Source: Planotetraspora mira (GTDB lineage: Bacteria > Actinomycetota > Actinomycetes > Streptosporangiales > Streptosporangiaceae). Taken from it: a stretch of 64,000 nucleotides of DNA. Numbering within the stretch: position 1 is the stretch's first letter; each line of letters begins with the position of its first letter. The position numbers were made by a program, and so were the translations under genes. Where the stretch lies: the NCBI RefSeq assembly GCF_016863275.1, contig NZ_BOOO01000015.1:248001-312000 (forward strand). The letters are read 5' to 3'. The notes under the pieces were generated by a model. It was given only the letters and a program-made list of their open reading frames with translations, made no database searches and was not told the origin of the DNA. Below, piece by piece: positions 1 to 9,004 of this stretch.

Positions 1-263
1 TGCAGGCGCAGCTCGTCAACGACTTCCGCTTCAGCGTGCAGCGTGAGTTACAGGCGGACTGCTACGCCGGGGCCACCCTCAGCGGGCTGATCCAGGAACA
101 GGCCCTCCAGGCCGACGAGGGGGACGGCGCGGAGCTTCTGGCCAACCTCGAGGCGGCCGGCGATCCCACCGACGCGTGGTGGGCGCCGGACGCCCACGGC
201 ACGGCGGCACAGCGCCAGGCGTCCTTCGCCAAGGGATTCGGCCAGGGCGTCGGGGCCTGCTGA
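1..263 (+). CDS. Neutral zinc metallopeptidase (YpfJ family), C-terminal part
   Basis: This is the last 87 or so codons of a gene entering from outside the window; the frame is open from base 3 to the TGA at 261-263. The segment QRELQADCYAG matches the conserved ELQADC block of the YpfJ / COG2321 putative neutral zinc metallopeptidases, where the Glu lies downstream of the HExxH helix. The HExxH itself is not in the window. These proteins are usually membrane-anchored with an extracytoplasmic peptidase domain, and their substrate is unknown. A short internal GTG at 36 is not the real start. The stop is followed 64 bp later by the CPBP protease gene on the same strand. Confidence 0.75.
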   Translation, partial: QAQLVNDFRFSVQRELQADCYAGATLSGLIQEQALQADEGDGAELLANLEAAGDPTDAWWAPDAHGTAAQRQASFAKGFGQGVGAC

Positions 264-327
264 CGCTCGTGGCGTGGCCGCCGGTGGCAGCATGGCGGCA
301 AGGGCGCTCGCCGGTGAGAGGACATCT

Positions 328-1074
328 GTGAAGGGCATCGACCCGCTCGTGACCTCACTCGGCGTGCTCGCCGGGGCGAACGTGCTGAACAACCGCGTCG
401 CCGAGCGCTGGGCGCCGGTGACGTCGGCCGTCGCCACAGCGGCCCTCCTCGGCGTCGCGCGGCGTGAGGGGCTGACGTGGCCTGCGCTGGGCTTCGAACG
501 TGCGGAGCGCGGAGCGCGGATCGGCGGTCTCCTCGCGGCGGGGGTGGCCGCGGTCTACGCGGCAGGGATCGCGCTGCCTCGGACCCGGCCGCTGTTCCAC
601 GACGAGCGTGCGCTCGCCCTGTCCCGGGGCCGTCTGCTGGAGGAGATCCTCGTCCAGGTGCCCGTCGGGACCGTGCTGCTGGAGGAGGTCGCCTTCCGCG
701 GCGTCCTGCCCGCCCTCCTGGCGCGCAGATGCTCCTCGCGTACGGCTCTCGCCGGATCGGCCGCCCTGTTCGGGCTGTGGCACGTGCTGCCGTCCATGGA
801 CATGGCCCGTGCCAACCCCGCGCTGGGAGGCATGGCCTCGGATCCCACAGTTCTCACGGCGGGGCCTGCGGGATCCGCAGGTCTCACGGCGGGACGTCGC
901 CCGGCCACGGCGCGCGTGGTGGCGGGGACGGTCGTGTCCACCGCCGCGGCCGGCGTGCTCTTCCACGAGTTGCGGCGCCGGGGCGGCCTGCTCGCGCCGT
1001 CGCTGTTCCACCTCGCCACGAACTCCTTCGGCTACGTGGCGGCGCGCGTCGCCGCCCGGGTGGCGTCGCGCTGA
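328..1074 (+). CDS. CPBP family intramembrane metalloprotease
   Basis: The 248-residue protein carries the three CPBP (CAAX protease and bacteriocin-processing) signatures: EEVAFRG at residues 119-125, FGLWH ending in His152, and LFHLATN with His228 and Asn232. Several hydrophobic segments surround them, so it should be a polytopic membrane protease; the substrate cannot be inferred. I chose the GTG at 328 because GAGAGG lies about 7 bases upstream; in-frame GTG 274 and ATG 292 lack a site. The loop between motifs 2 and 3 contains an imperfect duplication (bases 841-863 and 872-893) that encodes two LTAG peptides. Confidence 0.85.
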   Translation: MKGIDPLVTSLGVLAGANVLNNRVAERWAPVTSAVATAALLGVARREGLTWPALGFERAERGARIGGLLAAGVAAVYAAGIALPRTRPLFHDERALALSRGRLLEEILVQVPVGTVLLEEVAFRGVLPALLARRCSSRTALAGSAALFGLWHVLPSMDMARANPALGGMASDPTVLTAGPAGSAGLTAGRRPATARVVAGTVVSTAAAGVLFHELRRRGGLLAPSLFHLATNSFGYVAARVAARVASR

Positions 1075-1089
1075 GGCTTGCGGCGTGTC

Positions 1090-1827
1090 TCACCTGGAGA
1101 AGCGGCCACGGGCCGCCAGTTCGATCGTCACCATGACGGCCACGGACTCCGCGGCGAGCAGGGCGACGAGCACGGCGACCTGGACGACTCCCGCGTGGAC
1201 GGGATCGGAGCCGGCGATCATCATGCCGACGAACGCGCCGGGAAGCGTGACCAGGCCCACGGTCCTCGTCTGGTCCAGCGCGGGGATGAGCGCCTGGGCG
1301 GCGGAGGTTCTGCAGATCTCCATCGCCGCGTCCCGCTGGGAGAAGCCCAGTGACAGCGCCGCCTCCACTTCGCCGCGCCGCTGTTCGAGGGCGTCCAGCG
1401 CCCGGCGCCCGGCCAGGGAGGTGGCGGTCAGGCACCCGCCCAGGAGGATGCCGGTGACCGGGATGAGGACCATTCCCGTCACCGGCATCACGCGGGCTCC
1501 CAGCATCAGGACCAGGACGGGGACCACTCCCGCGGCGATGGGCAGAGCGGCCCACCAGGCGGTGCGGCCACGGGCGATCCGCCGTCCCGCGGTGAAGGCC
1601 GCCACGCCGTACATCAGCAGCAGGAACCCCGTCGCGGCGGGCAGGTGGCTGATCGCCCAGACGATGATCAAGGAGACCGCGGAGAGCTGCACGGCGGCCC
1701 GCAGGGAGGCGGTCAGGATCGCCGTCGAGTGCCCCAGCCGCCCGACCGCGGCGACGCCCGCGCCCGCGAGGGCGAGCAGGACCACCACCACGCCGAGTTG
1801 CGGGGTGACGGGAAGCAGCGTGTTCAC
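1090..1827 (-). CDS. FetB/YbbM-type ABC transporter permease (UPF0014)
   Basis: The 245-residue, highly hydrophobic protein matches the UPF0014 permeases typified by E. coli FetB, the membrane part of an iron exporter that eases peroxide stress. The segment LTASLRAAVQLSAVSL near residue 35 and the GMMIAGSDPVHAGVVQV block near the C terminus are family hallmarks. The GTG start at 1827 was preferred over an upstream in-frame codon because the N-terminal hydrophobic helix then begins at the usual distance. The partner ATPase FetA normally sits next to FetB; none is visible on either side. Whether this is an exporter of iron is inferred from the family only. Confidence 0.8.
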   Translation of the reverse strand: MNTLLPVTPQLGVVVVLLALAGAGVAAVGRLGHSTAILTASLRAAVQLSAVSLIIVWAISHLPAATGFLLLMYGVAAFTAGRRIARGRTAWWAALPIAAGVVPVLVLMLGARVMPVTGMVLIPVTGILLGGCLTATSLAGRRALDALEQRRGEVEAALSLGFSQRDAAMEICRTSAAQALIPALDQTRTVGLVTLPGAFVGMMIAGSDPVHAGVVQVAVLVALLAAESVAVMVTIELAARGRFSR

Positions 1828-1932
1828 GTGACCGATCCTGCCCCGCCGTGCCCACCCGACCCGCACCGGTGCGGCCACGGCGGTGGAAGGCGGGCAGCCG
1901 GGCGGCGGAATCAGATGGGCGGCCGGCGGTCT

Positions 1933-2075
1933 GGAGGCCGGGCTCGAGGTGGCGATGGTGCCGGGCTGGAGGTCGGGCTCGAGGCGGTGACGGTGCCGGG
2001 CTCGAGGTGGTGACCCGCGGCTTGGACGTGTGGCTTCAGGCGGTGACCCCGGGCTCGGATGTGTGGCTCAGGCGG
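1933..2075. repeat. GC-rich imperfect short repeats between fetB-like and PIG-L genes
   Basis: About six degenerate copies of a unit resembling GCCGGGCTCGAGGTGGTGAC lie between the two minus-strand genes. The last two copies are roughly 33 bp long and share GTGTGGCTTCAGGCGGTGAC; the final one runs into the last codons and stop of the PIG-L gene, so the array seems to have grown from the 3' end of that gene. No gene or clear hairpin was seen here. Confidence 0.6.
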
Positions 2076-2787
2076 TGATCACGGCCTGGAACGCCTCCGC
2101 GAACCTGCCTTCGGGAAGGCCGGCCGCAGCGGCGTTCGTCGCGAGCCAGCCCCGTACGAATTCGTCGAGGTTGTCCATGTGGGCGGTCTGGCTCTCGTGA
2201 GCCCTCAGAGCCTCGATCTTGCGGTCCACGGTGGCGGTGACGTCGACGTAGCGGTCGGGCGTCATCGTGCCCATCAGCCACACCTCGCGGACGATCCAGG
2301 CCTCCAGCCCCTCGTCCGCGAGCAGTTCGGGGAAGGCGTAGGGGTTGCGGGCGTCCGGGTAGACCGCGTCGAGTGTGGCGCCGCCGACGGCCCGGTGGTC
2401 CGGATGGCTCGGGCCGATGCGGGCGTAGTTGCGCTCGGGAGTGGACGTCAGCACGATATCCGGCCGGACCTGCCTGATCACCCGTGCGATGTCGCGCCGG
2501 AGGTCCAGGGACTGCTCGACCATGCCGTCCCGGTAACCGAGGAAACGGATGTCCTCGACGCCGACGCACCTGGCAGCGGCCATCTGCTCGGCCCGCCGGG
2601 CGACCGCCATCTCGCCGTTGTCGAGCTTCCTGTCGAAGCCGCCCGCGTCGCCATCGGTGACCAGGCAATACACCACCTCGGCCCCCGCATCGACGAGTTT
2701 CGCGACCGTTCCCGCGCCGCCGAAGTCGATGTCGTCGGGGTGAGCGGTCACCACGAGAACGTTCTTGATCTCAGCGTCGTCGAGCAT
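2068..2787 (-). CDS. PIG-L family (LmbE-like) N-deacetylase
   Basis: The 239-residue protein has the zinc-binding AHPDD motif at residues 15-19 and the second metal-ligand block SHPDHR near residue 130, both diagnostic of the PIG-L/LmbE fold. Members remove acetyl groups from N-acetylglucosamine-type substrates, including mycothiol biosynthesis (MshB) and mycothiol conjugate cleavage (Mca); sequence alone does not tell which substrate is used here. The ATG at 2787 is preceded by GAGGAGG at good spacing, whereas the longer GTG at 2814 is not. It is transcribed divergently from pcrA. Confidence 0.85.
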   Translation of the reverse strand: MLDDAEIKNVLVVTAHPDDIDFGGAGTVAKLVDAGAEVVYCLVTDGDAGGFDRKLDNGEMAVARRAEQMAAARCVGVEDIRFLGYRDGMVEQSLDLRRDIARVIRQVRPDIVLTSTPERNYARIGPSHPDHRAVGGATLDAVYPDARNPYAFPELLADEGLEAWIVREVWLMGTMTPDRYVDVTATVDRKIEALRAHESQTAHMDNLDEFVRGWLATNAAAAGLPEGRFAEAFQAVITA

Positions 2788-2882
2788 TTCGTACGGCCTC
2801 CTCGTTTCTGGCACCTCACCTTAAAGGGGGCGGTATGGACGGCGAGGCACCGGATGTCGGTGGGCGGCAATACCCTTAGGAG

Positions 2883-5129
2883 GTGTCCATCGGAACCGCC
2901 ACTCACCCTTTGCTCGACGGCCTGAACCCTCAGCAGCGGGAGGCCGTCGTCCACCAGGGCAGCCCCCTGCTGATCGTGGCGGGGGCGGGCTCCGGGAAGA
3001 CACGGGTGCTCACCCACCGGATCGCCTACCTGTTGGCCGAGCGGGGCGTCCAGCCGTCCGAGATCCTCGCGATCACCTTCACCAACAAGGCCGCGCGCGA
3101 GATGAAGGAGCGGGTGGACCGGCTCATCGGCCCCCGGTCCAAGGCCATGTGGGTGATGACGTTCCACAGCGCCTGCGTGCGCATCCTGCGCCGGGAGGCC
3201 AAGCGGCTGGGCTTCACCAGCAGCTTCTCGATCTACGACCAGGCCGACTCGCAGCGGCTCATGGCGCTGGTGTGCCGGGAGCTCGACCTCGATCCCAAGC
3301 GCTACCCGCCGCGGTCGTTCTCGGCCCAGGTGAGCAACTTCAAGAACGAGCTGATCGACTACGAGACGGCCGCCGAGCGCGCCCAGACCCACCTGGAGCG
3401 CACGCTCGCCGAGGCGTACAAGACCTATCAGCAGCGGCTCACCGAGGCCGGCGCGATGGACTTCGACGACCTCATCATGCTCACCGTCACCCTGTTCCAG
3501 CTCTTCCCCGAGGTCGCCGAGCACTACCGGATGCGGTTCCGGCATGTGATGGTCGACGAGTACCAGGACACCAACCACGCGCAGTACATGCTGATCCGCG
3601 AGCTCGTCGGCCGTCCCGAGGTCAGGACCGCCGACGGCGACGTGGTCAGGGAGGGCGTCGAGCCCGCCGAGCTGGTCGTGGTCGGCGACGCCGACCAGTC
3701 GATCTACGCCTTCCGGGGTGCGTCGATCCGCAACATCCTGGAGTTCGAGCGCGACTACCCCGACGCGAAGACGATCCTGCTGGAGCAGAACTACCGCTCC
3801 ACGCAGACGATCCTCAACGCGGCGAACGCCGTGATCTCCAGAAACGAGAGCCGCAAGCCCAAGAACCTCTGGTCCGAGCAGGGCGCCGGGGCGAAGATCG
3901 TCGCCTACGTGGCCGACAACGAGCACGACGAGGCCATGTTCGTCGCGCAGGAGGTCGACCGGCTCGCCGACGACGAGGGGGTCACCCCCGGCCAGGTCGC
4001 GGTCTTCTACCGGACCAACGCGGCCTCCCGCGTCTTCGAGGAGATCTTCATCCGCACCGGCCTGCCGTACAAGGTCGTGGGCGGGGTGCGGTTCTACGAG
4101 CGCAAGGAGGTCAAGGATCTCCTGGCCTACCTGCGAGTCCTGGCCAACCCGAGTGACACGGTCTCGCTGCGGCGCATCCTCAACGTGCCCAAGCGCGGCA
4201 TCGGCGATCGGGCCGAGGCGATGATCGAGTCGTTCTCGACGCGAGAGCGGATCAGCTTCTGGGAGGGGCTGCGGCGGGCGGAGGAGGCCCCGGGCCTGGC
4301 CACCCGGTCGCTCAACGCGATCAAGGAGTTCACGGCGCTGCTCGACGATCTCCGCGCCAAGGAGCTGCCGCTGTCCGACCTGGCGGAGGAGGTGCTGAAC
4401 GGCACCGGCTACCGCACCGAGCTGGAGACCTCCGGCGACCCGCAGGACGAGAGCCGCCTGGAGAACCTGAACGAGCTGATCTCGGTGGCGGCCGAGTTCG
4501 AGGAGGCCAACGCGGACGGCACGCTGGTCGACTTCCTGGAGCAGGTCTCTCTCGTCGCCGACGCCGACCAGATCCCCGAGGGGGAGGACCACGGCGGCGT
4601 CGTCACGCTGATGACCCTGCACACGGCCAAGGGCCTGGAGTTCCCCGTGGTGTTCCTCACCGCGCTGGAGGACGGCGTCTTCCCGCACATGCGCTCGCTC
4701 AGCGACGCGAAGGAACTGGAGGAGGAGCGCCGCCTCGCCTACGTGGGCATCACCCGGGCCGAGCAGCGGCTCTACCTCTCCCGGGCGGCCGTGCGGACCT
4801 CGTGGGGCGCCCCCTCGTTCAACCCCGCCTCGCGCTTCCTGTCCGAGGTGCCGGGCGATCTCATCGACTGGCGCGGCGACCCGGGCAAGAACGCCTGGTC
4901 GGCGGCCGTCTCCCGAGGCCCCGCCCGTACGGCTCCCGCCCCGAAGAAGGCGGGCGCCAAGGAGATCCCGAATCTCTCGCCGGGAGACCGGGTCACCCAC
5001 GACTCGTTCGGCCTGGGCACGGTGGTCGCCGTGGAGGGGAATGCGGAGAAGACCCGGGTGAAGATCGACTTCGGCGCCTCGGGGGAGAAGACCCTGCTGC
5101 TCGCCTACGCCAACGTCGAAAAGCTCTGA
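2883..5129 (+). CDS. pcrA: UvrD/PcrA-type ATP-dependent DNA helicase
   Basis: The 748-residue SF1A helicase shows all canonical motifs: Walker A GAGSGKT (34-40), Walker B VDEYQD (about 225), GDADQSIYAFRG (III), QNYRST (IV), TLHTAKGLEFPVVF (V) and YVGITRAEQRLYL (VI). The last 60 residues, containing LSPGDRVTHDSFGLGTVV, form the Tudor-like domain by which PcrA/UvrD binds RNA polymerase. It unwinds DNA 3' to 5' in repair and at transcription-replication conflicts. The GTG start at 2883 directly abuts an AGGAG sequence, closer than usual, so initiation spacing is odd, but no better in-frame start exists. Confidence 0.95.
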   Translation: MSIGTATHPLLDGLNPQQREAVVHQGSPLLIVAGAGSGKTRVLTHRIAYLLAERGVQPSEILAITFTNKAAREMKERVDRLIGPRSKAMWVMTFHSACVRILRREAKRLGFTSSFSIYDQADSQRLMALVCRELDLDPKRYPPRSFSAQVSNFKNELIDYETAAERAQTHLERTLAEAYKTYQQRLTEAGAMDFDDLIMLTVTLFQLFPEVAEHYRMRFRHVMVDEYQDTNHAQYMLIRELVGRPEVRTADGDVVREGVEPAELVVVGDADQSIYAFRGASIRNILEFERDYPDAKTILLEQNYRSTQTILNAANAVISRNESRKPKNLWSEQGAGAKIVAYVADNEHDEAMFVAQEVDRLADDEGVTPGQVAVFYRTNAASRVFEEIFIRTGLPYKVVGGVRFYERKEVKDLLAYLRVLANPSDTVSLRRILNVPKRGIGDRAEAMIESFSTRERISFWEGLRRAEEAPGLATRSLNAIKEFTALLDDLRAKELPLSDLAEEVLNGTGYRTELETSGDPQDESRLENLNELISVAAEFEEANADGTLVDFLEQVSLVADADQIPEGEDHGGVVTLMTLHTAKGLEFPVVFLTALEDGVFPHMRSLSDAKELEEERRLAYVGITRAEQRLYLSRAAVRTSWGAPSFNPASRFLSEVPGDLIDWRGDPGKNAWSAAVSRGPARTAPAPKKAGAKEIPNLSPGDRVTHDSFGLGTVVAVEGNAEKTRVKIDFGASGEKTLLLAYANVEKL

Positions 5130-5218
5130 GCCGATCTGACCTGGTCTGGCCTGATCGGCCGAGGCCGGGCCGGCCCTCACCGAGGTGCAGGCTGGCCCTG
5201 TTCCATGAGGGGCGCGGA

Positions 5219-6085
5219 CTAGCGAGTGATCGGGCCGGGCAGAGCCGGCTCGGGCGGGGTCGTCGAGTCGGGGGGAGTCAGGTCGGCCAGCCCGGCGACC
5301 TGGCTGGCCGGCGGAGCCTTCAGCGCCACCTTGGCGCCCCAATGGGCGTAGCGCGAGTCGACGGTGAACGTCGTCCCCGGCATGCCGACCGCCCTGCCGT
5401 TGTACGAGCTCACCACGCGCGTGATCACGCCCTTGCTGGTGACGTACAGCTTCCAGGAGACCTTGGTCTTGGCGTCAGAGCCCGTGGGGCGCTCGCCGAC
5501 CGAGTACCGGAACCAGCTGGAGACCTTCCACAGGTCCGCGAAGGTGGTCGCGCCGCTGTAGGTACCGCCCTTGCGCTTCCCGTGCGACAGCAACCCCTTC
5601 AGCGTGCGCGGCTCGGTGACGCCGATGAGCTGCCCCAGGGCACTGCTCGTCCCGCCCACGGGGCCCTTGGGGTACTTGAGCCAGGTCTTGCCCTTGGGCA
5701 GGTAGTCGCCGAGGAGGCCGCCCTTGATGTATGCCGTCGTGCCGATGCGGATCGTCCGCTCCGACTTGAGGAGGCTCCTCATGTCCTTCGGCACGTCCTT
5801 GAGCTGGGGGGCCGAGAGGTTGAACCTGGCGGTGAGGTCCGATGCGGCCAGCCCACTCTTGTTGAACTGGAACTTGCCGGACCGCTGCAGCAAGAGATTG
5901 GCGTGCCCGGCCTCCTTCACGGAGGTGCGGTCTGCGAACGTGGCGCCGTGGCCGGAGACGAACTGCTTCTTGAGTACGGCTACGGGGTCCGCGACGCGGG
6001 TCTGGGCGTGCGCGGGTGTGGCGAGCGCCGACGCGGCGACCGTGGCCGTCGTGGCAAATGTCAAAGTGGCGATAAATCGCCTCAT
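5219..6085 (-). CDS. Secreted protein of unknown function
   Basis: The 288-residue protein starts MRRFIATLTFATTATVAASA and has a classical Sec signal peptide ending at ATPAHA-Q. The ATG at 6085 is preceded by GGGAGGAA. There is no lipobox cysteine. The mature part has alternating Gly/Thr/Lys-rich segments that look like a beta-rich extracytoplasmic domain, loosely like actinobacterial LppX/LprG-type proteins, but I do not recognise the family with certainty. It converges with pcrA. Upstream, the divergent region to the B12 protein holds a pair of 17-bp direct repeats. Confidence 0.7.
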   Translation of the reverse strand: MRRFIATLTFATTATVAASALATPAHAQTRVADPVAVLKKQFVSGHGATFADRTSVKEAGHANLLLQRSGKFQFNKSGLAASDLTARFNLSAPQLKDVPKDMRSLLKSERTIRIGTTAYIKGGLLGDYLPKGKTWLKYPKGPVGGTSSALGQLIGVTEPRTLKGLLSHGKRKGGTYSGATTFADLWKVSSWFRYSVGERPTGSDAKTKVSWKLYVTSKGVITRVVSSYNGRAVGMPGTTFTVDSRYAHWGAKVALKAPPASQVAGLADLTPPDSTTPPEPALPGPITR

Positions 6086-6154
6086 AAAAGGATTCCTCCC
6101 GTAGGCCCCCGCCTGGTCGAGGGGCAGTCCGCACATGGTGCTGAAAGATGATCA

Positions 6155-6193
6155 CTTCGCGGTCACGGAAGTCCGTCTTCGCGGTGAGGGAAG
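6155..6193. repeat. Two 17-bp direct repeats in a divergent promoter region
   Basis: CTTCGCGGTCACGGAAG at 6155-6171 and CTTCGCGGTGAGGGAAG at 6177-6193 match at 15 of 17 positions and are offset by 22 bp, about two helical turns. They lie between the divergent starts at 6085 and 6371, so they could be a regulator site. This is inference from position only. Confidence 0.4.
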
Positions 6194-6370
6194 GGTGTAC
6201 AAGGCGTGTGGGCGCGCAGGCCGTGACGACGTAGAGGCATCGGCCGCCACGGGTGACTACGCTGCGGGCAGCGGGCACGCTATCGAGGCGACGTAGCCTC
6301 GGGTACGGCCGGGCGCGCGATCCGCGCCCTTCAGCGCCGTAGCTTGGCGGGCATCACTCGGGAGGTCTGC

Positions 6371-6772
6371 ATGGAAGCCAGGATCCGCGTCGTCGTCGCC
6401 AAGCCGGGGCTCGACGGGCATGACCGCGGGGTCAAGCTCGTGGCGAGGGCCCTTCGCGACGCCGGCATGGAGGTCGTCTACACCGGGCTCCACCAGACTC
6501 CGGAGCAGATCGTGCAGGCGGCGATCCAGGAGGACGCGGCGGCCATCGGCCTGTCGATCCTCTCCGGCGCCCACATGACGTTGTTCGCGCGGCTCATCGA
6601 GATCCTGCGCGAAAAGGGTGCCGAGGACATCGTGGTGTTCGGCGGCGGCATCATCCCCGAGGCCGACATGCCCGAGCTTCACAAGATGGGAGTGGCGAAG
6701 ATCTTCACACCCGGTGCCACGACCCAGGAAATCGTCGACTGGGTCCGTACAGCGGTACCTGCATCGGTTTGA
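6371..6772 (+). CDS. icmB: Cobalamin-binding mutase small subunit (IcmB-like)
   Basis: The 133-residue protein is a stand-alone B12-binding Rossmann domain. It contains [10 protein letters not shown] near residues 10-19 (the DxHxxG motif whose His coordinates cobalt), GLSILSGAH (SxL motif) and VFGGGIIP (GG motif). Length and sequence closely resemble the small subunit IcmB of isobutyryl-CoA mutase from Streptomyces, which pairs with a separate large subunit not present here. A methylmalonyl-CoA mutase C-terminal domain is the alternative. The ATG at 6371 follows GGGAGG. Its position ahead of sucCD is similar to the Streptomyces order. Confidence 0.85.
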   Translation: MEARIRVVVAKPGLDGHDRGVKLVARALRDAGMEVVYTGLHQTPEQIVQAAIQEDAAAIGLSILSGAHMTLFARLIEILREKGAEDIVVFGGGIIPEADMPELHKMGVAKIFTPGATTQEIVDWVRTAVPASV

Positions 6773-6930
6773 GATATTTTGCCTAACACTGCCGTAATTC
6801 CCTGTCCGGGGCAAGGTGCGATATGGACCCGATGATGTGGCGCGGTCCCGGCTAAGGCTAGGCTTCATGGGCGGAATCGCCGGGCGGCAGCGACGGCGCC
6901 TGGCCTCGACATCAAAAGGGACGGACCCTC

Positions 6931-8112
6931 GTGGACCTGTTCGAACATCAGGCGAAGGAGCTCTTCGCGGAGTACGGCATCCCGGTGCCACGCGGCATCG
7001 TCGCGCACACCGTGGAGGAGGCGCGCGCGGCCGCCGAGCAGCTGACCGGCAAGGTCGTCGTCAAGGCTCAGGTCAAGACCGGCGGGCGCGGCAAGGCGGG
7101 CGGCGTCAAGGTCGCCGACGACGCGGAAGACGCGTACCAGAAGGCGACCCAGATCCTCGGCATGGACATCAAGGGCCACACGGTTCACAAGGTCCTGATC
7201 GAGGAGGCCAGCCAGATCGCGGAGGAGTACTACTTCTCCTTCCTCCTTGACCGGGCGAACCGGACCTTCCTTGCTATCTGCTCCGCGTCCGGCGGAATGG
7301 ACATCGAGGAGGTGGCCCACACCGCGCCGGAGAAGGTCGCCAAGGTGCCGGTGAGCTCCCTCGACGGCATCGACCGCGCCACGGCCCGCGAGATCGCGCA
7401 GGCCGGCGGCCTGCCGCCGCAGTCGCTCGACGGCGCCGCCGAGCTCATCGAGAAGCTCTGGGCCGTGTTCGTCGACGAGGACGCCTCGCTGGTCGAGGTC
7501 AACCCGATGATCCTGTCGGCCGACGGCCAGGTGAAGGCCCTCGACGGCAAGGTCACCCTGGACGACAACGCGAACTTCCGCCAGCCCGAGCACGTGGCCT
7601 ACGTCGACAAGGCCGCCGAGGACCCGCTCGAGGCGAAGGCCAAGGAGAAGCACCTCAACTACGTCAAGCTCGACGGCACGGTCGGCATCATCGGCAACGG
7701 AGCCGGCCTGGTCATGTCCACGCTCGACGTGGTGGCGTACGCGGGCGAGGCCTACTCCGGCCAGCCCAAGCCCGCCAACTTCCTCGACATCGGCGGCGGC
7801 GCCTCGGCCGAGGTCATGGCCAACGGCCTGGAGATCATCCTGTCCGACCCCTCGGTCAGGTCGGTCTTCGTCAACGTCTTCGGCGGCATCACCGCCTGCG
7901 ACGCCGTCGCCAACGGCATCGTCTCGGCCTTCCAGCTGCTCGAGGGCCGCGGCGAGGCTGTGACCCGCCCGCTGGTCGTCCGGCTGGACGGCAACAACGC
8001 CGCTCTCGGGCGGCAGATTCTGGCCGACGCCGGCCTGCCCGGCGTCGAGCTGGTGGACACGATGGACGATGCGGCCCAGCGTGCCGCCGAGCTCGCCGCG
8101 GTAGGTGCGTAA
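6931..8112 (+). CDS. sucC: Succinyl-CoA ligase (ADP-forming) beta subunit
   Basis: The 393-residue ATP-grasp subunit of succinyl-CoA synthetase binds nucleotide and succinate in the TCA cycle. It starts [20 protein letters not shown], typical of SucC; the [16 protein letters not shown] phosphate-binding block, the VEVNPMI metal site and the [12 protein letters not shown] succinate loop are visible. The start is GTG at 6931. The TAA stop shares its last base with the ATG of sucD, implying translational coupling. Confidence 0.96.
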   Translation: MDLFEHQAKELFAEYGIPVPRGIVAHTVEEARAAAEQLTGKVVVKAQVKTGGRGKAGGVKVADDAEDAYQKATQILGMDIKGHTVHKVLIEEASQIAEEYYFSFLLDRANRTFLAICSASGGMDIEEVAHTAPEKVAKVPVSSLDGIDRATAREIAQAGGLPPQSLDGAAELIEKLWAVFVDEDASLVEVNPMILSADGQVKALDGKVTLDDNANFRQPEHVAYVDKAAEDPLEAKAKEKHLNYVKLDGTVGIIGNGAGLVMSTLDVVAYAGEAYSGQPKPANFLDIGGGASAEVMANGLEIILSDPSVRSVFVNVFGGITACDAVANGIVSAFQLLEGRGEAVTRPLVVRLDGNNAALGRQILADAGLPGVELVDTMDDAAQRAAELAAVGA

Positions 8113-8987
8113 TGGCTATCTGGCTCACTGCCGACAGCAAGATCATTGTTCAGGGCATGACCGGCGGGGAGGGCACCAAGCACACCCGCCGCATGCTCGC
8201 CTCGGGCGCCCGGGTCGTGGGCGGCGTCAACGCCCGCAAGGCCGGCACCGTCCACGAGGGCCTGCCCGTCTTCGGCACGGTCGCCGAGGCCATCTCCTCG
8301 ACCGGAGCCGACGTCTCGGTCGTCTTCGTGCCGCCGGCCTTCACCAAGGACGCCGTCAAGGAGGCCATCGACGCCGAGATCCCGCTCTGCGTGGTGATCA
8401 CCGAGGGCGTCCCCGTCCACGACACCACCGAGTTCTGGGCGTACGCCGTGGCCAAGGGCAACAAGACCCGCGTCATCGGGCCGAACTGCCCCGGCATCGC
8501 CTCGCCCGGCGCCTCGAACGCGGGCATCATCCCCGCCGACATCACCACGCCCGGCCGTATCGGCCTGGTGTCGAAGTCGGGCACGCTGACCTACCAGCTC
8601 ATGTACGAGCTGCGGGACATCGGTTTCTCGACGGCGGTGGGCATCGGCGGTGACCCGGTCATCGGGACGACGCACATCGATGCGCTGCAGGCGTTCCAGG
8701 ACGACCCGGGCACCGACGCGATCGTGATGATCGGTGAGATCGGCGGCGACGCCGAGGAGCGGGCGGCGGCCTACATCGAGCAGCACGTGACCAAGCCGGT
8801 CGTGGCCTATGTGGCGGGGTTCACCGCGCCCGAGGGCAAGACCATGGGTCACGCGGGCGCGATCGTGTCCGGTTCGGCCGGTACGGCCCAGGCCAAGAAG
8901 GAAGCGCTGGAGAAGGTCGGCGTCCGCGTCGGCAAGACCCCCAGCGAGACCGCCCGCCTCATGCGCGAGGTCATGCAGTCCCTCTGA
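8112..8987 (+). CDS. sucD: Succinyl-CoA ligase alpha subunit
   Basis: The 291-residue CoA-binding subunit partners SucC. The N-terminal Rossmann domain begins [20 protein letters not shown], and the phosphorylated catalytic His lies in GHAGAIVSG near residue 248. GPNCPGI is the conserved ligase-loop segment. It overlaps sucC by one base. The 520 bp downstream hold no gene and are almost filled by the mirrored repeat array, which starts 18 bp after the stop codon. Confidence 0.96.
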   Translation: MAIWLTADSKIIVQGMTGGEGTKHTRRMLASGARVVGGVNARKAGTVHEGLPVFGTVAEAISSTGADVSVVFVPPAFTKDAVKEAIDAEIPLCVVITEGVPVHDTTEFWAYAVAKGNKTRVIGPNCPGIASPGASNAGIIPADITTPGRIGLVSKSGTLTYQLMYELRDIGFSTAVGIGGDPVIGTTHIDALQAFQDDPGTDAIVMIGEIGGDAEERAAAYIEQHVTKPVVAYVAGFTAPEGKTMGHAGAIVSGSAGTAQAKKEALEKVGVRVGKTPSETARLMREVMQSL

Positions 8988-9004
8988 CCCTCCCACCCAC
9001 TGGC

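Noticed and set aside
841-893. Duplicated segment in the CPBP protease gene as a mobile repeat
   Set aside because: Only two imperfect in-frame copies in a loop; ordinary slippage explains it.
2748-5342. 864-codon minus-strand frame opposite pcrA
   Set aside because: High-GC shadow of the helicase; no domain, no start context.
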